A stretch of 64,000 bases of DNA from Streptomyces sp. NBC_00193 (GTDB taxonomy: Bacteria; Actinomycetota; Actinomycetes; Streptomycetales; Streptomycetaceae): assembly GCF_026342735.1 (NCBI RefSeq), contig NZ_JAPEMM010000001.1, positions 5,952,001 through 6,016,000 of the forward strand, read 5' to 3'. Made by a program: the position numbers and the translations under genes. Shown here piece after piece: positions 27,637 through 35,339 of the stretch (its first letter is position 1; every line of letters begins with the position of its first letter). Below the pieces are notes generated by a model. The model made no database searches. It saw only the letters and a program-made list of their open reading frames with translations, and was not told the origin of the DNA.

Positions 27637-28730
27637 CCCCCCGTCCGCCCGCAGCGCCGTACGGTGGAACGGTGGAGCCCGACCCCCCGCAGACCCGGCT
27701 GCAGCCCCCGCCCGTCGCCCTCGGCACCGGGGCCGTCGCCCGGCGCCTCGGTGTCTCCCCGACCACGCTGCGCTCCTGGGAGCGCCGCTACGCCATCGGT
27801 CCCGACCGCCGCGAAGAGGGCCGGCACCGGCGCTGGACCCCCGAGGACATCGCCCGGCTGGAACTGATGTGCCGCCTCACCGCCCAGGGCGCACCCCCGT
27901 CCGAGGCCGCCCGGGTGGCCCGGGGCGTCACCCCGGAGGACCCGCCCACGGCCGATCCTGCCGCCCCGGCCCCCGGCGGGCCCCGCGCGCTGCGTCTCGG
28001 GGACGTCCGCCCGGAGTGCAGGGGGCTCGCGCGGGCCGCCGTACGACTGGACGCGCCGGCGGTGGAGGACCTGCTGGCGGCCGTGCTCGCGGAGCTGGGC
28101 CCGGTCACCGCCTGGGAGGAGGTCATCGCGCCGACGCTGCACGCCGTGGGCCGCAAGTGGGCCACGGCGGGGGAGCGTTACGTCGAGGTGGAGCACCTCC
28201 TGTCCTGGTACGTCTCCGCGGCCCTGCATCGGATCCGGCCCGCCCCGGAGCCGCTCCCGGCCCCGCCCGTGCTGCTGGCCTGCGCGCCCGGGGAGCAACA
28301 CAGCCTGCCGATGGAGGCGTTGGCCGCCGCCCTCGGTGAACGCGCCATCCCGGTGCGGATGTTCGGGGCCGCCCTTCCCGCCGACGCCCTGTGCGAGGCC
28401 GTCCGGCGGACGGGTCCGCGGGCCGTCGTCCTGTGGGCGCAGTCCCGTACGACCGCGGACGCCTCGCTCGCCCGGTCGGTGGCGTCCATCGAGTGGGGCC
28501 CGCGCGGCGCCCGCGGCCACTCGGCGCTGCTGCTCGCCGGGCCCGGCTGGGGCGCCGCGGCGGCGGCCCCACCGGCCCGGGCCGAGCGGCTGTTCGGGCT
28601 CCGCTCGGGGCTGGCCGTCATCGAATCGGTTGTGGCACCCCGGGTTCAAGGGACCGCTCAAGGGAGCGTTCGAGGGACGGCGCGAGGGACTGCCGCAGGA
28701 CGTGCAGCGCCCGCCGCATGTGGCTCTTGA
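27633..28730 (+). CDS. litR: MerR-family regulator with B12-binding domain (LitR/CarH type)
   Basis: A 365-residue regulator. The MerR-type HTH (AVARRLGVSPTTLRSWERRYAI, GRHRRWTPEDIARLELMCRL) is followed by a cobalamin module. Its helix bundle carries KWATAGERYVEVEHLLSW, the Trp and Glu-His pair that caps the adenosyl group in CarH. The Rossmann part has GEQHSLPM, whose His would be the lower axial ligand. Such proteins repress in the dark with adenosyl-B12 and release DNA in light. GTG 27633 overlaps the photolyase stop; GTG 27672 is an alternative. The last 35 residues are repetitive and lie antisense to the sigma gene. Confidence 0.85.
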   Translation: MTPRPPAAPYGGTVEPDPPQTRLQPPPVALGTGAVARRLGVSPTTLRSWERRYAIGPDRREEGRHRRWTPEDIARLELMCRLTAQGAPPSEAARVARGVTPEDPPTADPAAPAPGGPRALRLGDVRPECRGLARAAVRLDAPAVEDLLAAVLAELGPVTAWEEVIAPTLHAVGRKWATAGERYVEVEHLLSWYVSAALHRIRPAPEPLPAPPVLLACAPGEQHSLPMEALAAALGERAIPVRMFGAALPADALCEAVRRTGPRAVVLWAQSRTTADASLARSVASIEWGPRGARGHSALLLAGPGWGAAAAAPPARAERLFGLRSGLAVIESVVAPRVQGTAQGSVRGTARGTAAGRAAPAACGS

Positions 28731-29217
28731 CGGTGCCCAGCGGGAGCCCGGTGCGGTCCGCGATCTGCGACTGGGTCAGGTCCGCGTAGAAGGCGAGCCG
28801 CAGCACCCGCTGCTGCGCCGACGGGAGTCGGGCCAGCTCGCCGAGCAGCAGCACCCGTTCCACGGCCCGTTCCGGGCCCGGCTCCGGTTCCGGCCGGGCC
28901 TGCGCGCAGACGCGCGCGGCGGCCCGGACCACCCGGGCCCGCCGGGTGCGGGCCTCCAGGGCGTCGGCCACCTTGTGCCGGGTGATGCCGGTCAGCCAGG
29001 CCCCGAGGCCGCCCGGCCCGGGCCGGTACCCGCCGCGGCCCCGCCACGCGGCGAGGAAGACCTGCTGGGTCACGTCCTCGGCCTCCCGCTCGTCGCCGAG
29101 CGAACGCACGGCGAGTCCGTGCACCATCGGCCGCCAGCGCCGGTAGACCGCCGCCACGCATTGCTCGTCGCCCGCCGCGAACCCCGCCGCCAGCCGGGTG
29201 TCGTCCTGGTCGTCCAT
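28618..29217 (-). CDS. ECF RNA polymerase sigma factor (LitS-like by context)
   Basis: A 199-residue ECF sigma factor. Region 2 reads YRRWRPMVHGLAVRSLGDEREAEDVTQQVFLAAWRG. Region 4 reads LPSAQQRVLRLAFYADLTQSQIADRTGLPLGTVKSHMRRALH. The C-terminus ends in three SLER-type repeats. It faces a B12-binding MerR gene, the same pairing as litR-litS of light-induced carotenogenesis in Streptomyces coelicolor, and no anti-sigma gene follows. I start at ATG 29217. Its 3' end overlaps the MerR gene by 113 bases. Likely targets are the photolyase and lipid genes nearby; that is inference. Confidence 0.85.
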   Translation of the reverse strand: MDDQDDTRLAAGFAAGDEQCVAAVYRRWRPMVHGLAVRSLGDEREAEDVTQQVFLAAWRGRGGYRPGPGGLGAWLTGITRHKVADALEARTRRARVVRAAARVCAQARPEPEPGPERAVERVLLLGELARLPSAQQRVLRLAFYADLTQSQIADRTGLPLGTVKSHMRRALHVLRQSLAPSLERSLERSLEPGVPQPIR

Positions 29218-29255
29218 GCCCCGAGCCTCGCGAGAACGGCATCCGAGGCCAACTT

Positions 29256-29288
29256 GCATCGTTTCCGCATCGTTTTCGGATCGGCCGC
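29256..29288 (-). promoter_or_regulatory. 11-bp direct repeats before the ECF sigma gene (CarH/LitR-like operator)
   Basis: GCATCGTTTCC (29256-29266), GCATCGTTTTC (29267-29277) and a weaker GGATCGGCCGC (29278-29288) follow in exact 11-bp register, 39-71 bases upstream of the sigma start. CarH-type B12 photoreceptors bind 11-bp direct repeats with consecutive DNA-binding domains of a tetramer. GGAAAC inside the repeats (sigma-gene strand) could also be an ECF -35 box, so repressor and polymerase would compete. Confidence 0.55.
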
Positions 29289-29308
29289 GGGTGTCCCGGC
29301 ACCGCCGG

Positions 29309-29740
29309 TCACCGGCGCTCGGGTCCGTAGTCCTGCAGTCCGAACAGGGTGATGGCGTCATCCAGCGCCTCGGCGAGACGTCCCAGCCGCTCGGGTTCGG
29401 CCTGGACGTGACGCAGCCGCACCGGACCGGCCAGCGGCGCGGTGGCCAGCACCCCGCCACCCTGCTCCGTGACGTGGATCAGGCGGCGGCGGTCCTGCGG
29501 GTCCGGCGCGACCACGACCAGGCCGCGATCGGCCAGCCGGTCCAGCATCTGTCCGATCGTGGCGGGATGCATGAAGAGGCGCTCCCGCAAGGCCGCCAGG
29601 GGCATGGCCTGACCGGGACCGGCCCAGTCGGCGACCGTCCGCAACACGGCCAGCTGCTGGCCGGTCAGGCCGTAGTCGCGCTCGAGGACCTGGTTGAGCT
29701 TGGCGAAAGCACGCTCCAGCCGGGCCCAGGCCTGGACCAC
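29309..29740 (-). CDS. MarR-family transcriptional regulator
   Basis: A 143-residue winged-helix protein: LERDYGLTGQQLAVLRTVADW, then the HTH LAALRERLFMHPATIGQMLDRLADRG and wing VVVAPDPQDRRRLIHVTEQG. It lies upstream of the ECF sigma gene on the same strand, 91 bases away. The only standard start is GTG 29740, although codons upstream in the same frame (EFEAVTVV) fit the family, so an unusual CTG start about 50 bases earlier is possible. Its own upstream region contains ATTCATTGT, also found before the MarR/ABC pair at 8.4 kb. Confidence 0.85.
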   Translation of the reverse strand: MVQAWARLERAFAKLNQVLERDYGLTGQQLAVLRTVADWAGPGQAMPLAALRERLFMHPATIGQMLDRLADRGLVVVAPDPQDRRRLIHVTEQGGGVLATAPLAGPVRLRHVQAEPERLGRLAEALDDAITLFGLQDYGPERR

Positions 29741-29954
29741 CGTGACAGCTTCAAATTCATTGTCACCTTCACCATCGCCATGCAGGAACCGTCAGCCGCA
29801 TCCGTCGGCGCCGACTTCCCCCATCAACTCGCCGCCCTAGCCGCCTACGCCCGAGAACTCGGCACCGCCCGCCGCCGGCCGGACCGGCCGTAGCCGGCGG
29901 CGCCCGGCCATCCGGCGGTGACGGAGACGGCGACGGTGGCCTGCAGCGGGAGCC

Positions 29955-30680
29955 CTAGACCGATGGCTCGCCGCCGGGGTGCATCAGCGGCTGGGTCAGG
30001 TACACCACCGCCACCACCAGGACCAGTACGGCGGCCGGCAGCAGCAGCCACCCCACCGACCAGCCGGTCCGTACGAGCAGCGCCCCGGCCAGTCCGCCCG
30101 CGAACATCGCGCCGACCGACGAGGCCCGCCGCATCCAGGCCGCGGTCCCGTACCCGAAGGCCCGGTCCTGCCCGAAGACCGAGCCGCCGAGGAAGGAGGT
30201 CAGGGAGCGGGTCACCAGGGTGGTCGGCACCCCGGCCAGGTTCACCCGCAGGCTCGTCACGTTCCGGATCCCCATCGCCAGCGACAGGGCCGCCGAGACC
30301 AGCAGCTGCCGCGTGCCGGGAGCCCCGAAGCGGGGCGCCAACCCCCATCCGGCGGCTGCGGCCGTCAGCACCAGCACCGCCTCGGCCGACAGCCCGGCCA
30401 CGAACCAGCGCCGGCCCCGATTCTCCACGAAGGCCTCCAGCCGGGCCCCGCACGCCGCCCCCAGGGCGAACGCGGACAGCGAGACGGCGGGCGCCAGCGC
30501 GGGCAACGGGCCCGCATGGGCCACGCCGAAGGCCAGGAACAACACGTTGCCCGTCTGCATGGCCGTGAAGACGGGCCCGAGCGCCAGCAGGCTGACCGCC
30601 TCGGTCAGCCCGGTCACCGCGGTCAGCACCAGCAGCAGGAGGGTCAGCGGAGGTGGCGTCGTACGGGAACCCGGGCTCAT
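29955..30680 (-). CDS. DUF1275 family membrane protein
   Basis: A 241-residue protein with about six to seven hydrophobic helices. LTAVTGLTEAVSLLALGPVFTAMQTGNVLFLAFGVA and LSLAMGIRNVTSLRV carry the family's Gly/Asn-rich motifs (TGxxDAxxxL..F.anmTGN, G.qna). The function of the YoaK/DUF1275 family is not established. It is divergent from the histidine phosphatase with a 70-base gap. Confidence 0.85.
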   Translation of the reverse strand: MSPGSRTTPPPLTLLLLVLTAVTGLTEAVSLLALGPVFTAMQTGNVLFLAFGVAHAGPLPALAPAVSLSAFALGAACGARLEAFVENRGRRWFVAGLSAEAVLVLTAAAAGWGLAPRFGAPGTRQLLVSAALSLAMGIRNVTSLRVNLAGVPTTLVTRSLTSFLGGSVFGQDRAFGYGTAAWMRRASSVGAMFAGGLAGALLVRTGWSVGWLLLPAAVLVLVVAVVYLTQPLMHPGGEPSV

Positions 30681-30750
30681 GGGCCCCGACACTGACAGGT
30701 CCGGCCCGCTCGTCCGGCGCCGACATGCCGCAGGGATTAGGGTCCGAAGG

Positions 30751-31344
30751 GTGAGCGATCTTCTGCTGGTGCGGCACGGCGAGACCGCCTGGAGTGCGAC
30801 CGGACGGCACACCGGGCGCACGGACATCCCGCTGGCCCCGCGCGGGGTCGAGGAGGCGATCTCGCTCTTCCCGTACTTCCGCGACCGCACGCCCGCCCTG
30901 GTCCTGACCAGCCCGCTGCGCAGGGCCGCGGCCACCGCGCAGCTCGCCGGCCTGACCGGCGCGGTCACCGACCCCGACCTGTACGAGTGGGACTACGGCG
31001 GCTACGAGGGCATCACCACCGCCGAGATCCTGCGCGAGCGCCCCGACTGGTCCCTGTGGACCGACGGGGTGCCGCCGGGCGACGAGGAACACCCCGGCGA
31101 GAACGCCGCCCAGGTCGGCGCCCGCGCGGACCGGGTGCTCGCCAGGGCGGCCGAGGTGCTGCGCGCCGACCGGGGCAACGTCGTCATGGTGGCCCACGCG
31201 CACCTGCTGCGGGTGCTGACGGCCCGCTACCTCGGTCTGCCTCCCGAGGAGGGACGCCTCTTCCTGCTCCGTACGGGCACCTTCAGCAGGTTGTCCACGG
31301 AGCACGGCCTGCCCGTGGTCGCGGGCTGGAACACCCGCCCCTAG
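30751..31344 (+). CDS. Histidine phosphatase family protein
   Basis: A 197-residue phosphoglycerate-mutase-fold phosphatase. The phosphohistidine is in LLLVRHGETAW. LVLTSPLRRAAATAQLAG supplies the Arg, YEWDYGGYEG the acid, and VVMVAHAHLLRVL the second His. Substrates of small members are diverse phosphate esters. No ribosome site is correctly spaced for GTG 30751, but TTAGGGT lies about eight bases before it, which suggests a leaderless transcript. The TAG stop lies within the CTAG that opens palindromic element A. Confidence 0.88.
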   Translation: MSDLLLVRHGETAWSATGRHTGRTDIPLAPRGVEEAISLFPYFRDRTPALVLTSPLRRAAATAQLAGLTGAVTDPDLYEWDYGGYEGITTAEILRERPDWSLWTDGVPPGDEEHPGENAAQVGARADRVLARAAEVLRADRGNVVMVAHAHLLRVLTARYLGLPPEEGRLFLLRTGTFSRLSTEHGLPVVAGWNTRP

Positions 31345-31401
31345 GCCGTCTCTTCCGGATCTTGCCGGCCTGACCGGCAAGATCCGGAAGAGACGGCCTA
31401 G
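31341..31401. repeat. Palindromic element, copy A (61 bp, arms only)
   Basis: Two perfectly complementary 28-base arms (31341-31368 and 31374-31401) flank a 5-base loop CCTGA; both ends are CTAG. The arms match the outer arms of the 169-bp copies at 39.3 and 53.5 kb, and the loop matches the right internal border of copy B, so this is an internal-deletion derivative. The left CTAG supplies the TAG stop of the histidine phosphatase gene. The hairpin should also act as a terminator. Confidence 0.9.
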
Positions 31402-31444
31402 CTCCCGCCTCGCGCGCGGGACCCGTCTGCGTGACGATGCGTAC

Positions 31445-33010
31445 ATGGCCCACCATGGCTCGGACGGTATGCCCCCGCAGCCCCCGGAACCGGTTCCGGC
31501 CGGTACCGACACCGTCGCGGAACCGGGGCTCAAGGCCAACGCGATCGGCTTCCTCGACGCGCTCGTCATCGGCCTGAACTCGACCTCGCCCGCCTACTCC
31601 CTGGCCGCGGTCATCGGGCCGATCGTCGCGCTCGCCGGCATCTACGCACCCGGCGTCATGCTGGCCTCCTTCGTCCCGATGCTGCTGATCGCCGCCGCCT
31701 TCTACTACCTCAACAAGGTCGACCAGGACTGCGGGACCACCTTCTCGTGGGTGACGCGCGCCATGGGCCCCTGGGCGGGCTGGCTCGGCGGCTGGGCCAT
31801 CGCGATGACCGGCGTCCTCGTCATCGGCTCGCTGGCCGACGTGGCCGTCCACTTCGGCCTGCTCGCCGCCGGACTCGACAGCTGGGCCGCGAACGAGGCA
31901 CTGCGCCAGAGCCTGACCGTCGTCGTGATCCTGGCCATGACCGCGGTCTGCGTCATCGGCACCGAGATGTCGGCCCGGCTCCAGGACGTCCTGATCCTCG
32001 CGCAGGTCTTCTTCCTGCTGGTCTTCGCCGTGGTCGCCCTCTACCGCGTCTACGCCGGCACCAGCAGCCTCGACGGCACCAGACCCGCACTCGAGTGGCT
32101 CAACCCCTTCGGCGCCGGCGGCGCCGCCCTGACCGGCGGACTGCTGCTCGGCGTGTTCATCTACTGGGGCTGGGAATCGGCCGTCAACCTCACCGAGGAG
32201 GTCGAGAACTCGGCCACCGCACCCGGCAAGGCCGGCATCTGGTCCACCGTCGTCCTGCTGGTGACGTACCTGTCCGTCGGCTTCGCCGTCGTCGGCTACG
32301 CCGGGACGAAGTTCCTCGCCGAGAACGCGGGCGAGGAGGAGGCCGTCTTCGCGGTCCTCGCGCACGAGGTCATGGGCGGCTGGGACTGGATGGTCCTGCT
32401 CGCCGTCTGCACCTCCGCCCTCGCCTCCACCCAGACCACGATCATCCCCGCCTCCCGCACCGCCCTGTCCATGGCCCGCCGGCACGCGCTGCCGCCGAAG
32501 CTCTCGCGCATCCACCCCCGGTTCCGGACCCCGGACGTGAGCACCTGGTGGGTGGCGGGCATCGCCATCGCCTGGTACCTCGCCGTCAACCAGATCAGCG
32601 AGAACGCCCTCCTGGACTCGCTGACCGCGCTCTCCCTGCTGATCTCCTTCTACTACGCGCTCACCGGCCTGGCCTGCGCCGTCTACTACCGCCGCCACCT
32701 GCTGGAGAGCGTGCACAACTTCCTGCTGATCGGCCTCGGCCCGGTCCTCGGCGCCGGCCTGCTGGCCTGGCTGCTCGTGCAGTCGGTCGACGACATGTCC
32801 AACCCGGAGAACTCCGCGAGCGGCGTCTCCTGGTTCGGGCTCGGCCCGCCGCTGGTCATCGGGATCGGCATCGCCGTCGTCGGCGTCCTGGTCATGTGCT
32901 TCTGGCGGATCAGGGACGGCCGCTTCTGGCAGGAGCGGCGCGGCGTCGCAGATCCGGCCCTCGTCCACGCGCCCAAGAAGCCCCGGAGCCCGGCAGCCCC
33001 GAAATCCTGA
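31445..33010 (+). CDS. APC-superfamily amino acid permease
   Basis: A 521-residue transporter with about twelve membrane helices. The N-terminal helix 1 has LNSTSPAYSLAAVIGPIVALAG (family GxxSP substrate loop), helix 3 CGTTFSWVTRAMGPWAGWLGGW, and helix 6 WGWESAVNLTEEVENSATAPGKA. It should import amino acids or polyamines with protons. The nearest gene downstream (75 bases) is a universal stress protein, and the two may be co-transcribed. The ATG has no clear ribosome site; in-frame ATG at codon 9 is an alternative. Confidence 0.9.
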   Translation: MAHHGSDGMPPQPPEPVPAGTDTVAEPGLKANAIGFLDALVIGLNSTSPAYSLAAVIGPIVALAGIYAPGVMLASFVPMLLIAAAFYYLNKVDQDCGTTFSWVTRAMGPWAGWLGGWAIAMTGVLVIGSLADVAVHFGLLAAGLDSWAANEALRQSLTVVVILAMTAVCVIGTEMSARLQDVLILAQVFFLLVFAVVALYRVYAGTSSLDGTRPALEWLNPFGAGGAALTGGLLLGVFIYWGWESAVNLTEEVENSATAPGKAGIWSTVVLLVTYLSVGFAVVGYAGTKFLAENAGEEEAVFAVLAHEVMGGWDWMVLLAVCTSALASTQTTIIPASRTALSMARRHALPPKLSRIHPRFRTPDVSTWWVAGIAIAWYLAVNQISENALLDSLTALSLLISFYYALTGLACAVYYRRHLLESVHNFLLIGLGPVLGAGLLAWLLVQSVDDMSNPENSASGVSWFGLGPPLVIGIGIAVVGVLVMCFWRIRDGRFWQERRGVADPALVHAPKKPRSPAAPKS

Positions 33011-33023
33011 ATGCCTCAGCCCC

Positions 33024-33051
33024 GTAGCCCGTAGCCCGTAGCCCGCAGCCC
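33024..33051 (+). repeat. Tandem heptamer repeat GTAGCCC
   Basis: Three perfect GTAGCCC units and one GCAGCCC follow directly in the 75-base gap between the permease and uspA-like gene. Being seven bases long it cannot be coding, and slippage would change the intergenic spacing. Confidence 0.85.
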
Positions 33052-33085
33052 CGCAGCACCGGCCGGAAGCCGGAGAGGAGCCCCG

Positions 33086-33514
33086 ATGTCCGTCGTCCTC
33101 GGGTACGACGAGTCGCCCGGCGCCGAGCGCGCCCTGCGCGTGGCCCTGGAGGTGGCCACCGCCTTCGGCGAGCCGCTCGTCCTCGTCTACGGAGCCGCCG
33201 CCCCGGGCCTCACCGGTGAGGAGTACCGCGCGCACCAGGAGGCCGTCCGGGAGGCCGGCCGCAGCGCGCTCGCCCGGGCGGTGGAGGCCGCCGACGAGGC
33301 GGGCGTACCGTCCACGGTCGAGGTGGCCGACGCGAAACCGGCCCAGGCGCTGCTCGACGCCGCCGAACGGCACGACGCCCGGGTGATCATCGTGGGGAGC
33401 TGGGGGGACAGCCCGATCCGCGGCGCCCTGCTCGGATCCACCCCGCACAAGCTCCTGCACCTCTCCCCGGTCCCGGTCCTGTGCGTCCCGACCGAGCACG
33501 CTCCCGGGGACTGA
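33086..33514 (+). CDS. Universal stress protein (UspA family)
   Basis: A 142-residue single-domain Usp. VVLGYDESPGAERALRVALEVA opens the nucleotide-binding fold. VIIVGSWGDSPIRGALLGSTPHKLLHLSPVPVLCVP carries the ATP-binding G-2x-G-9x-G(S/T) motif. Such proteins bind ATP and act in dormancy or stress. GGAGAGGAG precedes the ATG. Its position after an amino acid permease suggests it modulates that transporter, a common but unproven pairing. Confidence 0.92.
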   Translation: MSVVLGYDESPGAERALRVALEVATAFGEPLVLVYGAAAPGLTGEEYRAHQEAVREAGRSALARAVEAADEAGVPSTVEVADAKPAQALLDAAERHDARVIIVGSWGDSPIRGALLGSTPHKLLHLSPVPVLCVPTEHAPGD

Positions 33515-33654
33515 CCCGCCGCTCCGCCTTCGGGGCTCGCACCGCGTCACGCCGCCGGGCGGGTCCGTTGGTCTCTTCGTGGCCGAAGTTCCCCACCATC
33601 TTCTATACCAATGGCCCAGTAGGTGCGGGCCGAGTTGAGCCATTGCCCCCGCGA
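33515..33654. other. Gene-free gap with lower-GC promoter-like stretch
   Basis: No gene is supported between the Usp stop and the small ORF. A less GC-rich stretch from about 33590 to 33690 contains TATACC and TTATCT-like hexamers and is the likely promoter for the small ORF and FUSC gene. No repeat or RNA structure stood out. Confidence 0.5.
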
Positions 33655-33822
33655 ATGCTTATCTGTGTCGTATCCATGTATCTACGGCGCCACGCAGCGC
33701 CGGACGGCAACGAGGCCGCTCCGGACCGTGGCGCCTTCGCCGTGCCCGTCCACCGCCCACCACCCCCGGGCGGACGCGGGTCCGGCGTGCTCCATCGCAA
33801 GGGGGGCGGCACACCGCCGTGA
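33655..33822 (+). CDS. Small ORF (55 aa) coupled to the FUSC gene
   Basis: An ATG-started frame of 55 codons begins MLICVVSMYLRRHAAPDG and ends with a TGA that overlaps the GTG of the FUSC gene (GTGA). The overlap argues that it is translated and feeds ribosomes to the next gene. The N-terminus is hydrophobic followed by Arg-Arg-His, and the rest is Pro/Gly-rich. It lies in a less GC-rich island (33590-33690), probably the promoter and start of the operon. I do not recognise a family. Confidence 0.4.
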   Translation: MLICVVSMYLRRHAAPDGNEAAPDRGAFAVPVHRPPPPGGRGSGVLHRKGGGTPP

Positions 33823-35339
33823 AGAGGATGTTCGTGGCTCCGGATCCGGGGCGCGCAAGACTCAGGAACGCGTCCCGCGCCGTCATCGGCGTCGCTCTCG
33901 CCGTGGCCGTGGCCGAGCTCTGCGGGCTCTCGCTCGTCGCGTCGATCACCGGGGGACTGGCCGCCCTGCTCGCCCTCTTCACGGTGACCGACTCGACCGT
34001 GCGCGCCCAGCGGGTGACCACCGCCCTGCTGCCCGCCGCCGGATTCCCCGTGCTGGCCCTGGCCACCACCCTGCACGGCGTCCCCCTGGCCCGCGACGCG
34101 GTGTTCGTCGCCGTGGTGTTCGCCGGGGTCTACGCCCGCAGGTGGGGGGCGCGCGGCCACGCCCTCGGGATCTTCGCGTTCATGAACTTCTTCATCACGC
34201 AGTTCCTGCACGCCCGGCCCGGGCAGCTGCCCGAGCTCTACGCGGCCGTCGCGCTGGCCCTCCTGTCGGCCGGCGCCGTGCGCTTCGTGCTGTGGCCGAT
34301 CGAGCGCCGCGTGCCGCCCGCCGCCGTACCGCCCGCGCCGCCCGGGACCGGGCTGGCCCGGCCGACCACCCGCCAGGCCTTCCAGGCCACCGCCGCCTGC
34401 GCGGTCGCGCTGGGCATCGGCCAGGCCCTGTCGGAGGACCGCTGGTACTGGGCCGTCGGCACCACCTGGTGGATCTTCGTCAACACCACCTCGCGCGGCG
34501 AGACCCTGGTCCGCGGCTTCCGCCGGGTCGTGGGCACGGTGTTCGGGATCGGGGCGGGCCTGCTCATCGCCATCCCGCTGAACGGGGCGCCCGCGCCCAC
34601 GGCGGCCCTGGTGGCGCTCTGCGTCTTCGGGATCTTCTACACCGCCGCCGTGTCCTACAGCTGGATGATGCTGGCCGTCACGGTGATGGCCGGCCTGCTC
34701 TACGGCCTGCTGGGCGTCCTCGACCCGGGTCTGCTCGTGCTGCGCCTGGAGCAGACGGCCGTCGGCGCGGTGTGCGCCGGGCTGGCGGTGATCCTGGTGC
34801 TCCCGGTGACCACCCACGCGACCAACGACATGTGGATCCAGCGCGCCCTGCGCTGCGTGCGCACCTGCACGGCCGAGGCCGCGGCCCGGCTCGCCGGCTC
34901 CCCGGTGGCCGACCCCGCGCCGCACGCCGCTGAGCTGGAACTGTTCCTGGGCCGGGTACGGCTCTCCCTGGCTCCGCTCGTCCACCCGCTGAGCCCCTAC
35001 CGCGGCCGCAAGGCCCGGGCCCGCCGGGTGCTGGCGCTGCTCGACGAGTGCGCCGTGGAGGTCCGCGGGCTGGTCTCGGTGGCGGCGGACCCGGACGCGA
35101 GCCACGACGCGCGGCTCGCGGCGGCGTGCTGGCGCGTGGAGGCCGCGGTGGAAGCCCTGCTCACGCCGGAAGCGGAACGCGCGGCGGAGGCGGAGCTGCG
35201 GCCGGCCGGAGCGGCCGTGAACCCCGGGCGGCCCGCTTCGGGGCCCGCGCTGGCGCACCTGCACGGTCTGGAGCGGCTCCTCGCCCAGCTCGACGGACCC
35301 CTGCGCAGTGCGTCACGCTCCCCGCTGGTGGGCGCCTGA
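33819..35339 (+). CDS. FUSC-family membrane protein
   Basis: A 506-residue membrane protein with two sets of hydrophobic helices (about residues 15-165 and 190-335) and a C-terminal soluble helical domain. WYWAVGTTWWIFVNTTSRGETLVRGFRRVVGTVFGIGAG matches the FUSC/YccS motif of aromatic-acid exporters. It probably exports an organic acid or antimicrobial. The GTG overlaps the TGA of a small upstream frame. The 3' end overlaps the convergent LuxR gene by 27 bases. Confidence 0.85.
   Translation: MKRMFVAPDPGRARLRNASRAVIGVALAVAVAELCGLSLVASITGGLAALLALFTVTDSTVRAQRVTTALLPAAGFPVLALATTLHGVPLARDAVFVAVVFAGVYARRWGARGHALGIFAFMNFFITQFLHARPGQLPELYAAVALALLSAGAVRFVLWPIERRVPPAAVPPAPPGTGLARPTTRQAFQATAACAVALGIGQALSEDRWYWAVGTTWWIFVNTTSRGETLVRGFRRVVGTVFGIGAGLLIAIPLNGAPAPTAALVALCVFGIFYTAAVSYSWMMLAVTVMAGLLYGLLGVLDPGLLVLRLEQTAVGAVCAGLAVILVLPVTTHATNDMWIQRALRCVRTCTAEAAARLAGSPVADPAPHAAELELFLGRVRLSLAPLVHPLSPYRGRKARARRVLALLDECAVEVRGLVSVAADPDASHDARLAAACWRVEAAVEALLTPEAERAAEAELRPAGAAVNPGRPASGPALAHLHGLERLLAQLDGPLRSASRSPLVGA

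Noticed and set aside
29780..29893. 37-codon plus-strand frame after the MarR promoter (MQEPSAASVGADFPHQLA)
   Set aside because: It has no ribosome site, no recognisable family and ends soon; it may be the remnant of a divergent gene but I cannot support that.
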